Below, piece after piece: positions 37,027 through 46,440 of a stretch of 64,000 nucleotides of DNA. The notes beneath the pieces are model-generated. The model saw nothing but the letters and a program-made list of their open reading frames with translations, made no database searches and was not told the DNA's origin. The stretch is from Pseudomonas pseudonitroreducens (lineage in GTDB: Bacteria > Pseudomonadota > Gammaproteobacteria > Pseudomonadales > Pseudomonadaceae): the NCBI RefSeq assembly GCF_021603645.1, contig NZ_BQHJ01000009.1, forward strand, positions 1 through 64,000. Direction: 5' to 3'. Numbering within the stretch: position 1 is the first letter of the stretch; each line of letters starts with the position of its first letter. The translations under genes and the position numbers were made by a program.

Positions 37027-37539
37027 ATGACCGTTCTTCGTTCCCTCTGCACCGCAGCACTTCTGGTTGGCTTCAGTTCCGTGGCACTGGCTGACGCCAA
37101 CGCCGAGGCGGAGAAATTCCTCAAGCAGGTTCACGCCGACAAGCTGACCGTGCCGGTCTACGCGCAAGTCCAGCAGATGCTTGCCCAGCGCTTCGCCCAG
37201 GCCAAGGCGCCGGACAGCAAGAAGGCCGTGCTCGATCGCTACCAGGCCAAGGCCAATGCCGAGCTGGATCGTGCCGTGGGTTGGGACAAGCTCAAGCCCG
37301 AACTGGTCAAGCTCTACACCAGCAACTTCAGCGAGTCCGAGCTCAAGCAATTGAACGACTTCTATGCATCGCCCCTGGGCCGCAAGGTTCTGGAGAAGAT
37401 GCCGCGCCTGACCGCCGAATCCGCCCAGCTGACCCAGGCCAAGCTGCAGACCGCCGTGGAGCCGGTGAACAAGCTGATGGCCGACATGGACAAGGAACTG
37501 GGCGTGAAAGCCCCGGCCGCCCCGGCCAAGAAGCCCTGA
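37027..37539 (+). CDS. DUF2059 domain protein, secreted
   Basis: A 170-residue periplasmic or exported protein with a signal peptide (about 1-23, ending ALA) and the helical DUF2059 domain (about 75-150, LVKLYTSNFSESELKQLNDFYASPLGRKVLEKMP). The C-terminus is Ala/Pro/Lys-rich. I chose the ATG at 37027 because it starts the signal peptide. It lies 52 bp before the bolA-like gene. Function unknown. Confidence 0.88.
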   Translation: MTVLRSLCTAALLVGFSSVALADANAEAEKFLKQVHADKLTVPVYAQVQQMLAQRFAQAKAPDSKKAVLDRYQAKANAELDRAVGWDKLKPELVKLYTSNFSESELKQLNDFYASPLGRKVLEKMPRLTAESAQLTQAKLQTAVEPVNKLMADMDKELGVKAPAAPAKKP

Positions 37540-37591
37540 TCGCCCTGACTTCCGCCAGCCTGAACCGTTCTGACTGCCAGCGAGACCCGAC

Positions 37592-37900
37592 ATGAGCATG
37601 CGTGACCGAATCCAATCCGCCCTGGGCGCCCTCGAACCGCAACACCTCGAGGTGCTCGACGAGAGCCATATGCACAGCCGCGGACAGGAAACGCACTACA
37701 AGGCCGTGATCGTCAGCCCGGTGTTCGCCGGGCTGAATGCGGTGAAGCGGCACCAGAAGGTCTACGCCACGCTCGGCGAGCTGATGAGCCAGTTCCACGC
37801 CCTTGCCATGCACACCTACACCCCCGAGGAGTGGGCACAGCAGGGGCAGGCGCCGGACTCGCCGACCTGCCGTGGCGGCAGCAAGCATGACCTGCACTGA
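37592..37900 (+). CDS. bolA: BolA family protein
   Basis: A 102-residue BolA protein with the class-II KH-like fold (LEVLDESHMHSRGQETHYKAVIVSPVFAGLNAVKRHQKVYATLGELM). BolA proteins work with monothiol glutaredoxins in Fe-S and stress signalling and can act as DNA-binding regulators of shape and biofilm genes. The order DUF2059-bolA-trhO agrees with P. aeruginosa PA0856-PA0858 (recalled). Confidence 0.92.
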   Translation: MSMRDRIQSALGALEPQHLEVLDESHMHSRGQETHYKAVIVSPVFAGLNAVKRHQKVYATLGELMSQFHALAMHTYTPEEWAQQGQAPDSPTCRGGSKHDLH

Positions 37901-37966
37901 ATGCCTGCTGCACTGATCGGCTGACGGATGCGGGGTTCGCCCCGCTCCGTGTAGAATGCGACACCC

Positions 37967-37994
37967 AGCGCCGGCTTCTGCCGGCGCTGTCATT
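37967..37994 (+). terminator. Intrinsic terminator of bolA
   Basis: AGCGCCGG pairs with CCGGCGCT around CTTCTG and is followed by GTCATTTTT. Confidence 0.78.
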
Positions 37995-38080
37995 TTTAGC
38001 TTCTGATGCAGCTGTCGTTTCAGGCTGTCGATCCAAAGAACCCGGTCCGCCCTTTACGCGGGCGACCACTGGAGTGATGC

Positions 38081-39016
38081 ATGAGCACCGAAAGAATCGT
38101 CGTCGCGGCGTTGTACAAGTTCGTCTCCCTGCCCGACTACGTCGCCCTGCGCGAACCCCTGCTGCAGGCCCTGCTGGACAACGGCGTGAAGGGCACCCTG
38201 CTGCTCGCCGAGGAGGGCATCAACGGCACCGTCTCCGGCACCCGCGCCGGTATCGACGGCCTGCTCGCCTGGCTGCGCAACGACCCGCGCCTGGCCGATG
38301 TCGACCACAAGGAGTCGTACTGCGACGAGCAGCCCTTCTACCGCACCAAGGTCAAGCTGAAGAAGGAAATCGTCACCCTTGGCGTGCCGGGCGTGGACCC
38401 GAACGCCAAGGTCGGCACCTACGTCGAGCCCAGGGACTGGAACGCACTGATTGCCGATCCGGAAGTGCTGCTGATCGACACCCGCAACGACTACGAAGTG
38501 GCCATCGGCACCTTCGAGGGCGCCATCGATCCCAAGACCAAGTCGTTCCGTGAATTCCCCGAGTACATCCGCGAGCATTACGACCCGGCGAAACACAAGA
38601 AGGTCGCCATGTTCTGCACCGGCGGCATCCGTTGCGAGAAGGCCTCGAGCTACATGCTCAGCGAAGGCTTCGAGGAGGTCTTCCACCTCAAGGGCGGCAT
38701 CCTCAAGTACCTGGAGGAAGTGCCCGAGGCCGAGACCCTGTGGCGCGGTGACTGCTTCGTGTTCGACAACCGCGTGACCGTGCGCCATGACCTGTCCGAA
38801 GGCGACTACGATCAGTGCCATGCCTGCCGCAACCCGATCTCGGTCGAGGATCGCGCCTCCGAGCATTACGCCCCCGGCATCAGTTGCCCGCACTGCTGGG
38901 ACAGCCTGTCGGAGAAAACCCGCGCCAGTGCCCGTGAGCGGCAGAAGCAGATCGAGCTGGCGCGCCAGCGCAATCAGCCGCACCCCATTGGCCGTGATCC
39001 CCGCGCGGAGAACTGA
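38081..39016 (+). CDS. trhO: tRNA uridine(34) hydroxylase TrhO (rhodanese-like)
   Basis: A 311-residue YceA/TrhO protein that hydroxylates U34 of certain tRNAs using O2. It has an N-terminal acylphosphatase-like domain (about 5-95), a rhodanese domain (about 120-220) with catalytic Cys179 in [15 protein letters not shown], and a C-terminal Cys cluster (CHACRNPIS...CPHC) typical of the family. It is the first gene of a three-gene run, with only 3 nt to the DsbA-like gene. Confidence 0.93.
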   Translation: MSTERIVVAALYKFVSLPDYVALREPLLQALLDNGVKGTLLLAEEGINGTVSGTRAGIDGLLAWLRNDPRLADVDHKESYCDEQPFYRTKVKLKKEIVTLGVPGVDPNAKVGTYVEPRDWNALIADPEVLLIDTRNDYEVAIGTFEGAIDPKTKSFREFPEYIREHYDPAKHKKVAMFCTGGIRCEKASSYMLSEGFEEVFHLKGGILKYLEEVPEAETLWRGDCFVFDNRVTVRHDLSEGDYDQCHACRNPISVEDRASEHYAPGISCPHCWDSLSEKTRASARERQKQIELARQRNQPHPIGRDPRAEN

Positions 39017-39019
39017 TCC

Positions 39020-39655
39020 ATGACCAGCCGCCTGCTCTACGTGATGGACCCGATGTGCTCCTGGTGCTGGGGGTTTGCCCCGGTGGCCAGGCAACTGGTG
39101 GAGCAGGCGCGCACCGCCGGCGTGCCGCTGGCGCTGGTGATGGGCGGGTTGCGCACGGGGCAGGGGGCGGCGCTGGAGCCGACCACCAAGCGCTACATTC
39201 TCGAACACTGGCACGCGGTGCATGACGCCACCGGCCAGCCGTTCCGCTTCGAGGACGCCTTGCCCGAAGGTTTCGTCTACGACACCGAGCCGGCCTGCCG
39301 TGCCGTGGTTACAGCGCGGCGCCTGGACGAGGACTGCGCCTGGGCACTGGTCGGCGAAATCCAGCGTGCCTTCTACGCCGAAGGCCGCGACGTCACCCAG
39401 GCCAGCGTGCTCAGCGAGCTGGCCGAACGCGTTGGCCTGCCGCGCATCGAGTTCGCCGAAGCCTTCGACAGCCAGGACAACCATCTGGCGACCCTGGCCG
39501 ACTTCTCCTGGGCGCGTGACCTGGGCATCGCCGGCTTCCCCACGCTGCTCGCCGAGCGTGACGGCCAGTTGGCCCTTCTGACCAATGGCTACCAGCCGCT
39601 GGGCGAACTCGCGCCGCTGCTGCAGCGCTGGCTGGAGCGTGGGCGGCATGCCTGA
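39020..39655 (+). CDS. DsbA-family thioredoxin-fold protein (FrnE-like)
   Basis: A 211-residue thioredoxin-fold protein with CxxC at Cys13 and Cys16 (DPMCSWCWGF) and a cis-Pro segment GIAGFPTLL near residue 172. There is no signal peptide, so it acts in the cytoplasm as an oxidoreductase or isomerase. It overlaps the next ABC gene by 8 bp. Confidence 0.9.
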   Translation: MTSRLLYVMDPMCSWCWGFAPVARQLVEQARTAGVPLALVMGGLRTGQGAALEPTTKRYILEHWHAVHDATGQPFRFEDALPEGFVYDTEPACRAVVTARRLDEDCAWALVGEIQRAFYAEGRDVTQASVLSELAERVGLPRIEFAEAFDSQDNHLATLADFSWARDLGIAGFPTLLAERDGQLALLTNGYQPLGELAPLLQRWLERGRHA

Positions 39656-41441
39656 GCTGTCCGCTGACCGCCTGAGCTGGGCGGAGATTCGCCGGCTCGC
39701 TTTCCGTCATCGCAAGGCCCTGCTCCTCGCCAACCTGGTCGCCGTGCTGGCCACCGCCTGCAGCGTGCCGATCCCGCTGCTGCTGCCGCTGCTGGTGGAC
39801 GAAGTGCTGCTGGGCAAGGGCGACGCTGCCCTGCAGGTGATGAACCACTGGCTGCCCGCCGGCTGGCACAAGCCCGCCGGCTACATCGGCCTGATGCTGC
39901 TGGTGACCCTGGTGCTGCGCAGTTGCGCGCTGGTGTTCAACGTGCTGCAGGCCAGGCTGTTCGCGCGGCTGTCCAAGGACGTGGTCTACCGCATCCGCCT
40001 GCGCCTGATCGAACGCCTGAAACGCATTGCCCTGGGCGAGTACGAAACCCTGGGCGGCGGCTCGGTCAGCGCACACCTGGTGACCGATCTCGATACCCTC
40101 GACAAGTTCGTCGGCGACACCCTGAGCCGCTTCCTGGTGGCGCTGCTGACCCTTTGCGGAACCGCCGGCATCCTGATCTGGATGCACTGGAAGCTGGCGC
40201 TGCTGATCCTGCTGTTCAACCCACTGGTGATCTTCGCCACGGTGCAGCTGGGCAAGCGCGTGAAGCACCTGAAGAAGCTGGAGAACGACAGCACCTCGCG
40301 CTTCACCCAGGCGCTGACGGAAACCCTCGAAGCCATCCAGGAAGTGCGCGCCAGCAATCGCCAGGGCTTCTTCCTCGGCCGCCTGGGCCTGCGCGCCCGC
40401 GAGGTGCGTGACTATGCCGTCGCTTCGCAGTGGAAGAGCGATGCCGCCGGGCGAGCCAGTGGCCTGCTGTTCCAGTTCGGCATCGACCTGTTCCGCGCCG
40501 CGGCGATGGTCACCGTGCTGTTCTCCGACCTGTCCATCGGCCAGATGCTCGCGGTGTTCAGCTACCTCTGGTTCATGATCGGCCCGGTGGAGCAACTGCT
40601 CAGCCTGCAATACGCGTATTACGCCGCTGGCGGTGCGCTGGCGCGGATCAATGAGTTGCTGGCACGCTCCGATGAGCCGCATTACCAACATCGCCGCGAC
40701 CCGTTCGCCGGGCAGAGCAGCGTCGGCATCCAGGTGCGCGACCTGAGTTTTGCCTACCGCGATGAGCTTGTGCTGGACGGACTCGACCTGGACATCGCCC
40801 CCGGCGAGAAAGTCGCCATCGTTGGCGCCAGCGGCGGCGGCAAGAGCACCCTGGTGCAGCTGCTGCTGGGCCTCTACCAGCCACAGTCCGGAACCATCCG
40901 CTATGGCGGCGCGGCACTGGAAGAGATCGGCCTGGACTGCGTGCGCGAGCATGTCGCCGTGGTCCTGCAGCATCCGGCGCTGTTCAACGATACGGTGCGC
41001 GCCAACCTGACCATGGGTCGCGAGCGCGGCGACGAAGCGTGCTGGCGTGCCCTGGAGGTGGCGCAGCTGGCGGACACCATCCGTGCCTTGCCACAGGGGC
41101 TGGACAGCGTGGTCGGGCGTTCCGGCGTGCGCCTCTCCGGTGGTCAGCGGCAACGCCTGGCAATCGCCCGCATGGTGCTCGCCGAACCGAAGGTGGTGAT
41201 CCTCGACGAGGCGACTTCCGCCCTCGATGCCGCCACCGAATATGCCCTGCACCAGGCGCTGGAGCGCTTCCTCGAAGGCCGCACCACGCTGATCATCGCC
41301 CACCGCCTGTCTGCGGTGAAACAGGCCGACCGCGTGCTGGTGTTCGACGGCGGGCGCATCGCCGAGGACGGCGATCACCAGCAACTGATCGCCGAAGGCG
41401 GGCTTTACGCGCGCCTGTACGGTCACCTGCAGCAGGGTTGA
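39648..41441 (+). CDS. ABC transporter, fused permease/ATPase (MsbA-like exporter)
   Basis: A 597-residue exporter half-transporter with six membrane segments (about 20-320) and a nucleotide-binding domain (about 350-590): Walker A GASGGGKSTLVQLL, signature LSGGQRQRLAIARM, Walker B VVILDEATSALD, and H in IIAHRLSAV. It would dimerise and export a lipid, peptide or drug; substrate unknown. The ATG at 39648 overlaps the DsbA-like stop, suggesting coupled translation. Confidence 0.92.
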   Translation: MPELSADRLSWAEIRRLAFRHRKALLLANLVAVLATACSVPIPLLLPLLVDEVLLGKGDAALQVMNHWLPAGWHKPAGYIGLMLLVTLVLRSCALVFNVLQARLFARLSKDVVYRIRLRLIERLKRIALGEYETLGGGSVSAHLVTDLDTLDKFVGDTLSRFLVALLTLCGTAGILIWMHWKLALLILLFNPLVIFATVQLGKRVKHLKKLENDSTSRFTQALTETLEAIQEVRASNRQGFFLGRLGLRAREVRDYAVASQWKSDAAGRASGLLFQFGIDLFRAAAMVTVLFSDLSIGQMLAVFSYLWFMIGPVEQLLSLQYAYYAAGGALARINELLARSDEPHYQHRRDPFAGQSSVGIQVRDLSFAYRDELVLDGLDLDIAPGEKVAIVGASGGGKSTLVQLLLGLYQPQSGTIRYGGAALEEIGLDCVREHVAVVLQHPALFNDTVRANLTMGRERGDEACWRALEVAQLADTIRALPQGLDSVVGRSGVRLSGGQRQRLAIARMVLAEPKVVILDEATSALDAATEYALHQALERFLEGRTTLIIAHRLSAVKQADRVLVFDGGRIAEDGDHQQLIAEGGLYARLYGHLQQG

Positions 41442-42326
41442 TCAGCCGTAGCGGGTGACTTCCAGGAAGGCCACGCAATTGCCCAGGTCGTGGAAGACCC
41501 GCGCGCCGCCGATGTCGTTGTAGGGAATGCCCAGCAACAGGTCGAGCAGCGAAGCATCGGTGCGGTAGTGCGGGCGCCAGTCCAGCAGCCCCTCGAGGTA
41601 GGCAATATCCGGCACGCCGGGAAGGAAGTTGCCCATCAGCAGGCGGCCGCCGGGCAGCAGGCGAGCGAACAGGTTGCGGGTCAGGTCGCGGGCGTCATGG
41701 TCATCCAGCACCTCGTACAGGCCCGGCGAGTAGATCAGGTCGAAATGGCTCAGGTCCTGGCGCCCGTAGAACAGCTCGTCCAGGGTGCACTGCTGCGTCT
41801 GGATGCCGAGCGCGGCGTAACTGGCCTCCACCGTCTGCAGGGACAGTGACTGCGCATCCAGCGCGGTGAACTGGAGGAACCGGCCATGGCGCAGCGAGCG
41901 CGCCAGCTCGACTTCGCGCAGGTGTCCGCAGCCCACGCAGAGAATGCGCGCCTGGCCGCTGAGCTGGTCGCAGCAGCGGTCGATCTCCCGCGCCAGCAAC
42001 TGGCGGCGCGAGCGCAGCGCGCGGGACGCGGGGGCAGAGCTGGCGTAGCGGAACAATTCATCGGTGGGGCCGTCGGGCAGCAGCGAGCGCAGGGTGCTGT
42101 CGATGCCGTACAGGTAATCCATCAGCACGGCGTTGCCGGCGCCTTCGCCCATCGGCCGTTCGCGACGCCGGGGAAAGGGCACCACGCGCAGGCTCTCCGC
42201 GGGCGGCGCGCTGCCCGTGGCGAGGGTCAGCAGATCGGTCTCGCCATCCCTGAGGTGGCGCAGTTGTTGTTCGAGTTGCTCGATGGCTTCGGTTAGCGAG
42301 TCCGGATGCTGAGTGCCATTGTCCAT
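41442..42326 (-). CDS. Class I SAM-dependent methyltransferase
   Basis: A 294-residue protein with an N-terminal helical region and a Rossmann methyltransferase domain. SAM motif I is ILCVGCGHLRE (about residue 128), with an acidic residue after strand 2 in FTALDAQ, and FDLIYSPGLYEVLDD as motif IV-like. The layout recalls PhcB-type fatty-acid methyltransferases that make 3-hydroxy-acid methyl ester signals, but the substrate is unproven. It ends 1 bp after the convergent ABC gene and lies 125 bp downstream of the LuxR-type regulator, probably in one operon. Confidence 0.85.
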   Translation of the reverse strand: MDNGTQHPDSLTEAIEQLEQQLRHLRDGETDLLTLATGSAPPAESLRVVPFPRRRERPMGEGAGNAVLMDYLYGIDSTLRSLLPDGPTDELFRYASSAPASRALRSRRQLLAREIDRCCDQLSGQARILCVGCGHLREVELARSLRHGRFLQFTALDAQSLSLQTVEASYAALGIQTQQCTLDELFYGRQDLSHFDLIYSPGLYEVLDDHDARDLTRNLFARLLPGGRLLMGNFLPGVPDIAYLEGLLDWRPHYRTDASLLDLLLGIPYNDIGGARVFHDLGNCVAFLEVTRYG

Positions 42327-42451
42327 TGCCGTCCACCTGGGAAATCGCGCAGTGAAAAGAATGCGTCACCGGCCGCGCCGGTGCCCCGTCCAACACCTTA
42401 GGGGCCGCTTGGCCCCGGGCCATCATCTGAATGAATGACGGCGGCGAAATT

Positions 42452-43555
42452 TCAGCGCTGCCCGAGCCGCACCAGCAGGCTGACCAGTTCGGCCTGACGG
42501 CTGGTGTGGGTCTTGCGGAACAGCGCGCGCAATTGGCTGCGGACCGTATTGATCGAGGTGCCGAGCTGTTCCGCGCACTGCTCCGGCGCCAGGCCACGGA
42601 CCAGCAGGGCGCCCAGGCGCTGTTCGGCCGGGGTGAGGCCGAACAGTTCGCCGAGCAGGCGGCTCTGGCGATGTGCGTCGAGTAGCGCCAGCAGCACCAG
42701 GGGGCGCTGGAAGGGCTGGTTGAAGTTCGCTTCGGCGGGCACCGGGGTGACCAGCAGTTCCTGCCCGCTGCCATCGCCCAGCGGCAGCCAGCCGGCCTTG
42801 CCCTTGCCGGAGCGCGGCGCAGCGTGGCGCACCAGGGCCTGGAGTTTCGCGTCGTGCTGGCGGCAGTGCAGGCGCCCGAAGACTTCCTGGAACAGCCCGG
42901 CGCGCTGCCCGAGGCGCTGCTGCGCCGCCTGGTTGGCGTAAAGGACCCGGGCGTTGCCTTCCAGTAGCCAGAGTGGCGTGGGGTGCTGGTCCAGCAGCAG
43001 GTCGCGGTGGGCCAGTTGCTGGCGCATCTCGTCGATGCGACCGAACATCCGCGCGGCGCGGGTCAGGTGCTCGCTCAGGCGGGTCAGCAGGGTTTGTTCC
43101 TGCGCGTCGGGATAGCGAGCGCCGAGGCTGGTCAGCACCGACAGGTAGACGCCGGAGTTGGCCTGTTCGTTGAGCTTCAGGCAGGACACGTTGTGCATGC
43201 CGTTGGGGCGCTGGAATTCCTGGTAGTAGGGATCGCGGGCCATGCGCTGCGGGCCGTACTCCTCGCGGTCGTGGTACCAGTGGCCGACCGGGCGGTGGAG
43301 CATGAAGCCCTTGGAGGGATCGATGGTGCAGAACTCGCGGTTGTAGGTTTCGATGGCGCCGGGATCGCAGAGGTTGATCTCGCTGGCCAGCGCGCCGCTC
43401 TCGGTCTGGTCCCAGAACAGCAGGGCGCCTTGCTGGCGGCCGCTGGCGCAGATCAGCTCGGTGAGCAGCGGCAGCCAGTTGGCCTCGTCGAGCACGCACT
43501 CGTAGGTCAGGCCCACCAGGCGGTCGTAGCGTCTGTCCATATCCCGCCGAGGCAT
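42452..43555 (-). CDS. LuxR-type HTH regulator with PAS-like sensor
   Basis: A 367-residue regulator. The N-terminal ~190 residues match no domain I can name and contain no acyl-homoserine-lactone motif. A PAS-like segment follows (about 185-245, HPTPLWLLEGNARVLYANQAAQQRLG). The C-terminal LuxR HTH covers about 295-360 (LTPAEQRLGALLVRGLAPEQCAEQLGTSINTVRSQLRALF). I chose the ATG at 43555, with GGAG five bases upstream. The frame is open back to 43729 through a heptanucleotide array that looks untranslated. It probably controls the methyltransferase gene downstream. Confidence 0.85.
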   Translation of the reverse strand: MPRRDMDRRYDRLVGLTYECVLDEANWLPLLTELICASGRQQGALLFWDQTESGALASEINLCDPGAIETYNREFCTIDPSKGFMLHRPVGHWYHDREEYGPQRMARDPYYQEFQRPNGMHNVSCLKLNEQANSGVYLSVLTSLGARYPDAQEQTLLTRLSEHLTRAARMFGRIDEMRQQLAHRDLLLDQHPTPLWLLEGNARVLYANQAAQQRLGQRAGLFQEVFGRLHCRQHDAKLQALVRHAAPRSGKGKAGWLPLGDGSGQELLVTPVPAEANFNQPFQRPLVLLALLDAHRQSRLLGELFGLTPAEQRLGALLVRGLAPEQCAEQLGTSINTVRSQLRALFRKTHTSRQAELVSLLVRLGQR

Positions 43556-43910
43556 GGCCGCTCCATCCGTTGCTTGCCGGTTGCACGTTGCGCCTTGCAG
43601 ATTGCACTTTGCAGATTGCACGATCGGCTCAGGTATGGCACATGGCCTTCGCTGTCGCAAGGCCACTAATCGGCTACCTGGTCGCCGCGGCGGGCAGGCG
43701 ACGGAAGGTGTTTTGCGCTCGGCAGCCACGGTATTTCCGCTGGACGGCAGGCATCCAGCCGACCAAGCGTCATGCCCTTCGGTTTGAGGATTTCCAGTGA
43801 TCGGCTAGAAGTTAAGGAACGGGCCGCCTGACAGAAAAGTCCCCGAGGCGGAGCGCCAGCTCCTCCCCTGTGGCCTGGCAGGGATCAGAAGAAGGAAGTC
43901 GAAACTGGTT
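43556..43910. other. 355-bp divergent region between LuxR-type and rbdA-like genes
   Basis: No gene is seen. It contains a heptanucleotide tandem array (43574-43622) just upstream of the leftward regulator and must hold two divergent promoters, which I cannot place precisely. An AGAAGGAAG site lies close before the rightward start at 43911. Confidence 0.6.
43574..43622. repeat. Heptanucleotide tandem array, seven units (TTGCANN)
   Basis: TTGC recurs exactly every seven bases at 43574, 43581, 43588, 43595, 43602, 43609 and 43616 with degenerate last three bases. The last four units form a perfect 13-nt direct repeat with a 14-nt period. It lies 19-67 bp upstream of the LuxR-type start codon. 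Confidence 0.85.
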
Positions 43911-46364
43911 ATGGATGCAATGGGACTTTTGCCGACCCGGCGTACGACGCGTCTGCTCAAGCTGGTCTGGCCGTTCATGGTCGTGGTCCTGCTGCAGACG
44001 CTGATCGGCAGCGGCAGCTTCTTTATCCTCTCCGGGGTGCGCGCCTATGTGGGCGGCGAGAGCCTCTGGTCCAAGGGCCAGAAGGACGCCATCCATTACC
44101 TGCAACTCTACGGCCAGAGCCGCGACACGGAGGATTACCAGCGCTACCGCACCGCCATTGCCATTCCCCAGGGCGATCGCACCTTCCGCGCGGCTCTCGA
44201 CCTCAGCCAACCCGACCTCGACCTCGCTCGCAGCGGTGCCCTGCAGGGCGGCATCCATCCCGACGATGTCGGCGCGCTGATCTGGCTGTACCGCTATTTC
44301 CACGAATACAGCTACTTCGACCAGGCGGTGAAGATGTGGATCATCGGCGACGCCTATCTCGATCAGCTGGAACAACTGGCCGACGAGATGAGCGCAAAGA
44401 TCCGCGCCGACGACGTCCGCCCCGGCGACCTGAGCTACTGGAACAGCCGCATCCAGGCCATCAACGACGGCGTCACGCCCGCCGCCATGGCCTTCTCCGC
44501 CGCGCTGGGGCAGGGCTCGCGGATGATCATGTGGGTGCTGCTGGTGGCCAACGGCCTGACCGGCCTGGCATTGATCCTCCTGGCGGTGTGGCGCACACGC
44601 AAGCTGCTGCACCAGCAGCGAGCCTTCGAAAGTGCGCTGGACACCGAGCGCGCGCAGACCACCCTGGCGGCCATCGGCGACGGCGTGGTCACCCTCGACG
44701 ACCACGAATGCATCGCCTACTTCAACCCGGCGGCGGAGCGCCTGATCGGCTGGGACAACTCCATGGCCGTCGGCCTGCCGCTGCGCTCGCTGCTGCGCGT
44801 GCTGGACGAGAGCTCCCAGGTCGAGGGCCTGCCCCTGGTGGGACAGATCCTGCGTGGCGAAGTGGACGGCGGCAGCGAGACCAGCAAGCTGATCCAGCGC
44901 CTGGACGGTACCAGCGTGGCGGTAACCCTGGTGGCCACGCCGATTCACGCCGATGGCCGGGTAGTCGGCGTGGTGCTGGTGCTGCACGACATGACCCGCG
45001 AGCGCCAGTACATGGCCAGCCTGTCCTGGCAGGCGACCCACGACGCGCTGACCGGCCTGACCAACCGCCGCGAATTCGAATTCCGCCTGAAGCAGGCCCT
45101 GGAAAGCTCGGCGGATTCGCACGACCAGCACTCGCTGATGTATCTGGACCTGGACCAGTTCAAGCTGGTCAACGACACCTGCGGCCATGCCGCCGGCGAC
45201 GAACTGCTGCGCCAGGTCTGCTCGGTGCTGCAGCAGTGCCTGCGCGATGGCGACACCCTGGCGCGCCTGGGCGGTGATGAGTTCGGCATCCTCCTGGAAC
45301 ACTGCCCGCCGGACATGGCGGTACAGATCGCCGAGCGCATCCGCCTGACCGTGCAGGCGTTGCACTTCATGTGGGAAGGGCGCGGCTTCAACGTCACCGT
45401 GAGCATCGGCGTGGTGCACATCTCGGCCATGCTGGTGTCGGTCGAGGAGGCGCTGCGCTGCGCCGACATGGCCTGCTACATGGCCAAGGAAAAGGGCCGC
45501 AACCGTGCCCAGGTGTTCCGCCCCGACGATACCGAATTGTCCAACCGCGTCGGCGAGATGGCCTGGGTGCAGCGAATTCGCCTGGGCCTGGAGGAGGAGC
45601 GCTTCTGCCTCTTTGCCCAGCCGATCTTCCCGGTCGACGAGCGCGTGATGGAGGGCGCCCACGTCGAGCTGCTGCTGCGCCTGAACGACGAGTGCGGCCG
45701 GCTGGTGGCTCCGATCAACTTCATTCCCGCGGCGGAGCGCTACGGGCTGATGCCGGACATCGACCGCTGGGTGGTCGAGAATGCCTTCAGGATCCTCGCC
45801 GAACGCATTGCGGACGGCGGTTACGAACCGATCCATACCTGCGCCATCAACCTCTCCGGCGCGACCATCGGTGACGACACCTTCCTCGACTTCCTTCGTG
45901 AAGTGCAGCCACGTTATGGCATCGAGCCGTCGAGCGTGTGCTTCGAGATCACCGAGACCAGTGCCATCGCCAACCTGGTCAACGCCACGCGCTTCATCCA
46001 GGAGCTCAAGGCCCTGGGCTACCGCTTCTCGCTGGATGACTTCTGCGCCGGCATGTCTTCCTTCGTCTACCTCAAGCACCTGCCGGTGGACTACCTGAAG
46101 ATCGACGGCAGCTTCATCAAGGACATGCTCGAGGACCCCATCGACCGAGCCATGGTCCAGGTCATCAACCAGATTGGCCACGTGATGGGCAAACGCACGG
46201 TGGCGGAGTTCGTTGAGACCCAGGAAATCCTCGAAGTCCTGCGCGAAATCGGCATCGACTATGCCCAGGGGTATGGCCTGGCACGGCCGCAGCCCTTCAA
46301 TCGGAACTTCCTGCGTGAGACGCACGTCGCAGCCGTGGCATCCGACACAACCTCCGGACGGTGA
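43911..46364 (+). CDS. rbdA: RbdA-like PAS-GGDEF-EAL c-di-GMP enzyme
   Basis: This 817-residue membrane protein has two membrane segments (about 20-42 and 205-227) framing a periplasmic sensor. A PAS domain (about 245-365) follows, then GGDEF (375-535, intact GGDEF at 454-458 and I-site RDGD at 445-448) and EAL (555-805). The EAL motif reads E586-L-L-L-R590, so E, L and R are kept but the Ala is Leu; NLSG, FEITET, LDDFCAG, LKIDGSF and AEFVET segments are present. Family knowledge says RbdA is a phosphodiesterase promoting biofilm dispersal, with the GGDEF domain as GTP sensor. Domain order, length and position next to undA and hpd match P. aeruginosa PA0861 (recalled). Confidence 0.9.
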   Translation: MDAMGLLPTRRTTRLLKLVWPFMVVVLLQTLIGSGSFFILSGVRAYVGGESLWSKGQKDAIHYLQLYGQSRDTEDYQRYRTAIAIPQGDRTFRAALDLSQPDLDLARSGALQGGIHPDDVGALIWLYRYFHEYSYFDQAVKMWIIGDAYLDQLEQLADEMSAKIRADDVRPGDLSYWNSRIQAINDGVTPAAMAFSAALGQGSRMIMWVLLVANGLTGLALILLAVWRTRKLLHQQRAFESALDTERAQTTLAAIGDGVVTLDDHECIAYFNPAAERLIGWDNSMAVGLPLRSLLRVLDESSQVEGLPLVGQILRGEVDGGSETSKLIQRLDGTSVAVTLVATPIHADGRVVGVVLVLHDMTRERQYMASLSWQATHDALTGLTNRREFEFRLKQALESSADSHDQHSLMYLDLDQFKLVNDTCGHAAGDELLRQVCSVLQQCLRDGDTLARLGGDEFGILLEHCPPDMAVQIAERIRLTVQALHFMWEGRGFNVTVSIGVVHISAMLVSVEEALRCADMACYMAKEKGRNRAQVFRPDDTELSNRVGEMAWVQRIRLGLEEERFCLFAQPIFPVDERVMEGAHVELLLRLNDECGRLVAPINFIPAAERYGLMPDIDRWVVENAFRILAERIADGGYEPIHTCAINLSGATIGDDTFLDFLREVQPRYGIEPSSVCFEITETSAIANLVNATRFIQELKALGYRFSLDDFCAGMSSFVYLKHLPVDYLKIDGSFIKDMLEDPIDRAMVQVINQIGHVMGKRTVAEFVETQEILEVLREIGIDYAQGYGLARPQPFNRNFLRETHVAAVASDTTSGR

Positions 46365-46440
46365 CGCGCAGCCAGGAGAGGACTAACCTGAGGCCTGATT
46401 TACCGGTGCTTGCATGGATCGACCAGCAACGGAGCCTTGG

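Noticed and set aside
43556-43729. N-terminal extension of the LuxR-type regulator
   Set aside because: The extra residues are translated from the heptanucleotide array and lack domain character. The ATG at 43555 has a GGAG site at proper spacing.
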